64,000 nucleotides of DNA from assembly GCA_034359265.1 (NCBI GenBank), contig CP136890.1:103069501-103133500 (forward strand), written 5' to 3'. Of the stretch, positions 59,288 through 64,000 are shown piece by piece. Source of the DNA: Canna indica. Its lineage: Eukaryota > Streptophyta > Magnoliopsida > Zingiberales > Cannaceae. Below the pieces are notes generated by a model. The model did no database searches, had not been told where the DNA came from, and saw only the letters and a list, made by a program, of their open reading frames with translations. The position numbers were made by a program, and so were the translations under genes. Position 1 is the first letter of the stretch. Every line of letters starts with the position of its first letter.

Positions 59288-62200
59288 TCATTCTTTGAAG
59301 TCATCCTTGTCATCAGCATGAATGGGCTTGTTCCTCCAGAAAACAGCAAGAGCACTCCCTCCGAGCTGCCAACAAAAGATGAAGCATGATCAATTATAGT
59401 AGTAAGTTCTTTGTGGAACATATATAAACACTTTTGTCCTATCTTTTGTTCCCACTTCTAAGAAGACAGATCCACAAAGAACCTTCAACCTGGAAAGTAG
59501 AAACTATGTTTTCAGCAAAGGGACCAGACTCGGCATAGTTCTTTTAGTAAAATTCCATAGGTCAGACTCAGATAATAGCAAAAATTTGACCAATCATGGA
59601 TGAGTATCCAGTTAACATTAAATAGGTTAGTTATGGATGAATTTCAACGCTACCCCAAAGATGAACCTCATAGAGGATCTGACTACTGGAACTTGATCAT
59701 CTGGGTAATTGGATATGTAATCAACAAGTATTCATACAGATCTATTAAATAGCCATTTTTTCAGACAATTTAAATAACCAAATTGGGCACTCATACATTT
59801 CACCGTTAATTACTTGTACACGAGATGTACTTAATAACATATTCTGTTAGCCTTAAACTTGGACTTAAAGAACATAGTATAAAGAATGTATGTTAATAAG
59901 GAAACACTAAGACATCGTACCGCCATGCAGACAACACTGACAGCTGAAGGAACAGCAACGAGAGGATTTGTGAAATGTCTTTGTGCAAGCAAAAATCCAA
60001 GAGCAGAACTCTGCACAAAGACATCAAATAACATATTCAAAAATAAAAGATTTTTATTCAAATAGTATTCTCCACAGGATAGGTTTCGGTGATGATGGAT
60101 TAACATAATAATCACAAAACAAAACAAGAAAAGAAGTAGAGGCGCTTCACTTTTTCTCTTCAATCAAAAAGCAAAATTTCTATTTCTCATACGTATCAAG
60201 AGATACGTGACTTAAAGAAGTAAACTAGCAGACTGCAGTAGACCATGTTCAGGACAAAATATATTTTTAACTTGTATAGTCCAAGGTTGCCCACCCTAAA
60301 CATCCTCCGAAAAGTTTGCACCAAAAAGTTATTTTTATTGTTTTTCAGATTAAAACAATGATTTACTTCATGAACAGTCTTGTACCAAGAATAGACAGGA
60401 CTGTTGAATTTTCGAGCACTGATTGTTAGCATTTGCATTCAGAGAACCTGACCATAGACAAAATTTGTTGCATGAAACTAATACAACAAAACTAATAGGT
60501 AATAAGGGTCTAGCCTTTATGTGAATAAAGAAACTTTCAAAATTACAGGATTATCACATGCTGTGTAACAAAAATCATGTCTAAATCAAGTGAGCCCAGT
60601 AGCATATGTGGGGTGTCTATTTGAATCAACCCAACTTTATTCGACCCTATTTGAATTGTAGTCAATTCAATTTTTTTTAGAAAAAATCTGATTCAAACCG
60701 ACCCGAATTTGATGGACCCAATCCCAATTCAATTCAATTTTTTTCAAATGGAGTCGGGTCGAATTGATTTGATTTGAATTTTATAAGTCCTGATTTTTTT
60801 AATAAAAAAGTGCATGATTTGTTCAAGCATAGTTGCATAAGCATTATAGTCCTGATTTTTTAAAATAAAAAATGGCATGATTTGTTCAAGCATAGTTGCA
60901 TAAGCATTATTACATTAATCAAAATTAAGTCATCATTAGATTTATTTATTCATCATTAGTTGTATAACAACTTTAACATTAGATTCATTTAGATCATTGA
61001 ACAACAATAGGTTATTTGGACCGAATCGAATCGAATCGAATCAAGTCATTAAATTGAATAAGAGCCACAATGATTAAAAGGAAAACTCCTGTTACATTAT
61101 TAAGATGTTTTAAACTTTCTCTAGGAAACTTTTATTTCTATTTATATCGATTTTCCCTTTAGCTTAAGTACAGAAATAATACCTGCATCCCACATTCTAT
61201 TGAAATGGTACGAGAAGTGGATTCCCCAAATGATGATAATTTTGAGAACCAATAGCCGAGAGCAAAAGCTGCAGCATGGAGGAGAGCTACAGGAAGAATA
61301 AGTTGTGCGCCTTCAGCTTTCAAGACTTCTGCAACTTGCCCAATCTTGTATGAACACAAATAAAAAATTATTTCTCTCAAAGAAAGGATGGTATTCATAA
61401 TTCAAACGACAATCAGAGAACACCGTTCAACATTCAAACAATGCATAACAAACTAGAATTGCTGCATTGAAAAGCAATATTCTTCCAACTGACCAATAAA
61501 AATGAAGTAGAGGTGGCAATGGGCCGTGCCTAGCAGTCTGGCACGGCCCGACCATGCAACGGGGAGGCCCAGCCCGGGCCTGAGCCCGCCCCGTCGGGCT
61601 CGGGCCGGCCCGAATTTTTAAATATTTAAAGATTTAAAATTTAATTTTGAAATTTAAAGGCTAGAGGTGAGTTTCGAACCTCGGACCTCTAATTTTATTT
61701 GAGATAACTTAACCATTGTACTAAGCTTTATTATCTATTTTCTAACACATTTTTTATATGTAAAGTAGTGCAAATTAATAAAAAGATTTTTTAAAAAATA
61801 TTTATAGGAGATTTTAAATAATAATATATATATATTTTTAAATTAATTAGGTCTGGCCCGAGCCAAACTCTGGCTTGGGCCAGACCTAGTCTGGCTCGGC
61901 CAAACCCAGGGCATAGAAATGGCATAATGTAATCATAAGAAACATATGATTTATTTAAAATTCCACGCCTTAGTAATTGAAAGCTACATTCACATGTCGC
62001 AGAGCGAGCGAACAAGTTTCGCACGTATCAAAGTTTCTCAAGACAGGCGTACTGTTTTCCAATTTTATTTATTTATATTTTAAATTCAAATTACTTCCCA
62101 TTTCTTCGCTCTCTTCCTCCGACCATCCGATTGCGATCCTACGGCTACCAGGCCTTAGGAGGTCACCAACGTAGCAAATAACTTTGGTGACCCGGCCCAT

Positions 62201-63460
62201 TGCCACCTCTAAAATGAAGGGGAGGATAGTAAATTGTACTTTATATTATATTCATCAGACACACATTACTGAATATTTCCTTAAGTTCACTGTCCAGGAT
62301 ACTTACAGGGCTTGCACAGAGCAAAGTAGTAAGGATAACACCAATCAATGGAGTGAGTGTGATTATTCTCTCAGTAAACTTTGGAAAGTACTCATGTGAC
62401 AATACTGCAAAAGATGATTCGATGGTTAGCTATATCTGGATGAAGGTGAGCATAATGTATAATAATAAAAAGATCTATGATGCTATATTTTACTATTCAT
62501 CTATGAAGTTAGAGCAAATAACATTATATTTATAAAAATCAATAGATAGATGCTGCATTAGCATGAGTAAGTTCAATTCCTATCCAAAGGGAAATAAATC
62601 ATTAATCTTCGTCTGAGTAGCATAAGGAATGTGGGGAATGGGCTGTCACTGTTAAGCAGTAAGATTGAGTACTTTTACTCCCAGTGCTAATGATAGTCTG
62701 ACCTACAAACTCTAGGGTGACATTTGCTATGAGGTAATCTTGCAAAATTCCCGGCAATTTTGCAAGTGGTAATCCACATTATCATGTTTGGTTCATATTA
62801 AAAGTGGTATTTTTTGTTTGGGAACAAGAAATCCCACTTAGGAAAAGTCAAAATTTCATCTATCCAATTTATGTAAAACTGAATGGTCCTCAATCTCCCT
62901 ATATACCATATACATGTAGAAGAACATGAGAGAGTGAAAACTAGAGTGAAACTTACCTGTTATATAGTGATGAAGCTGGAGAATTGGTAGGTATAAGAAA
63001 GAACATGGACTTAGATTATGAAATGTAGGTAGCAAGGGACATGATTTATATAACCATGGTATTCATTCCCATTATATGGGTAATGTACCAACTCCTGTTG
63101 AAGTGGCATAATTGAACTCTTGTTTTATGAATTTTCACAAACTTGTGATTTTATAATTGAAAATTAATATAGGCAGATGTTTTCAAAAAAAAATATTTGA
63201 TGTACCTCCAATAATGGTGGGCACCAAAACTACCTGGAAAGTACTGATGGCCAGTCCCTGTGGATAAACACTTTTACTATTATCATCCTACAAATTTGCC
63301 TAATATACAACATCCAATCTCAGAAGCTCTTGCGTATTGGTGCATAACAATAAAATAATGATATCCTTAGTTCCTTACAGCTGCATCAACAGGAACAAGC
63401 TGACCAGCAAGAAGCTTAGTAAGAAGAGGTGTCATGACTATAGCTCCAATCGTCGAACAA
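59288..63460 (-). CDS. BASS1: Plastid bile-acid:Na+ symporter family protein (BASS1-like), 3' part
   Basis: Six exons are visible on the minus strand: 63379-63460 (start codon lies beyond the window), 63206-63257, 62307-62404, 61183-61344, 59921-60010, 59288-59365. They encode the C-terminal ~186 residues: [108 protein letters not shown] and a hydrophilic DDKDDFKE end. The CSTIGA...TP and ECGMQ blocks belong to the BASS/SLC10 fold, with paired helices binding sodium. The C-terminal wording fits the BASS1 branch of plant plastid carriers. Its substrate is unclear; BASS2 carries pyruvate. The intron between 61345 and 62306 contains a hAT element. Confidence 0.82.
60786..60910. repeat. Two-copy 62-bp tandem repeat in a BASS1 intron
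   Basis: agtcctgattttttt... at 60786 and 60848 begin two near-identical 62-bp units containing gcatgatttgttcaagcata and gttgcataagcattat. They sit in a stretch of aattcaattc / gaatcgaatc wording (60610-61060) that looks like an old element. Confidence 0.75.
61508..62211. mobile_element. hAT-type non-autonomous element in a BASS1 intron
   Basis: The left end TAGAGGTGGCAATGGGCC and right end GGCCCATTGCCACCTCTA are inverted, separated by 704 bp in total. The flanks aaatgaag at 61500-61507 and 62212-62219 are a perfect 8-bp target duplication, the hAT mark. Inside are GC-rich palindromic words just within the left end (ggcacggcccg, cgggctcgggcc) and again at about 61855-61910 (ggcccgagcc, ggcttgggcc). 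No transposase frame is present. Confidence 0.88.
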
Positions 63461-64000
63461 CTGAAATAATTCAAGAGGAACAATTGTTACTGCATGACCA
63501 GATTTTCAGACAATTGCATGGCTTGCAAGAACAAGTTCCATTTCCAAAAGAAAAAATAACTACTATGTTAAGATTCGTTGGGTGACCAAGTTTCCCAAAA
63601 TCCTAAACCGTTAGAAAATAACCCAATGTCCCAATTCACTCTTAATATCCCCCGATGATCAAGCCAGATTAGGCTTGAACCATATACCCATAAGTGGGCT
63701 ACATTACAAAGCAAAGCTGACTCATGTAGAATGTAGAGGTGAACTATATTAAGCAATAGATAATTCAGTATAAATCAGATGGGGGAAATTTTGAAACCAG
63801 ACCTTATCTAGACACTGATACGATGTTAAGATTCCTCCAGTGAAGAAGTTTCTCAAAAGTTTAAGCTGTTAGGAAATGGCCCAATTTACTCTTTACCAAA
63901 AACAATAGTTGGTCAGTAAGATTTACAACTATCAAATTTCATTTATACAACACAAAAATAGTGCCAAGTATAGAATCCAAATCTTGAAAAAGTTTTCAAC
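63461..64000. other. BASS1 intron to window edge
   Basis: No further exon with BASS-family wording can be seen, so this is taken as the intron upstream of the 63379-63460 exon. A phrase at about 63560-63640 recurs at about 63820-63890 (atgttaagattc..., gaccaagtttcccaaaatcc / gaagaagtttctcaaaagtt, then ccgttag / ctgttag), an imperfect direct repeat. Confidence 0.5.

Noticed and set aside
1..64000. CRISPR arrays, operons, rRNA or tRNA genes
   Set aside because: No direct-repeat/spacer array of CRISPR type was seen. The genes are spliced and eukaryotic. I noticed no tRNA or rRNA by eye, but a covariance-model scan was not possible, so a lone tRNA could be missed.

Overview
The window is plant nuclear DNA: spliced genes with GT-AG introns, chloroplast and auxin genes, and many small transposons in introns and between genes. 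GC-rich first exons (acyltransferase, YUCCA) beside AT-rich intergenic DNA suggest a monocot; pineapple-like is a guess. No bacterial, viral or organellar gene was seen. Gene models were built by hand from splice sites; every complete model closes to a whole number of codons.

Layout. 1-4185: repeats, including a probable 2.4 kb solo LTR. 5860-7891 (+): conserved plant protein of unknown function. 9134-11026 (+): one-helix protein OHP2 (chloroplast). 12074-15072 (+): SYS1 (Golgi). 18634-28211 (+): MLN51/Barentsz, exon-junction-complex core factor, with a GC-AG intron, a 1.2 kb foldback in an intron and introns in its 3' UTR. 30719-33856 (+): BAHD acyltransferase whose intron holds a 216-bp tandem array repeating the exon 2 acceptor. 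33971-37090: CACTA-type transposon remnant. 37091-39117: two broken copies of BAHD exon 2. 39844-43931 (-): TMEM19/PGR (DUF92) membrane protein. 44649-52709 (-): LEUNIG-type corepressor, 18 coding exons. 56174-57620 (-): YUCCA flavin monooxygenase (auxin synthesis). 59288-63460 (-): 3' part of a plastid BASS-type transporter, probably BASS1, running off the right edge.

The genes do not form one pathway; this is ordinary euchromatic gene order. The most unusual part is 30.4-39.2 kb, where tandem duplication, satellite-like amplification of a splice-acceptor unit, a CACTA insertion and microdeletion have produced one apparently intact BAHD gene and two relics. Several introns carry elements with clear target-site duplications: a Mutator-like element in SYS1, an 8-bp-TSD hAT element in BASS1, and Tourist-like elements in PGR and LEUNIG. 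They mark the introns as recent insertion targets.
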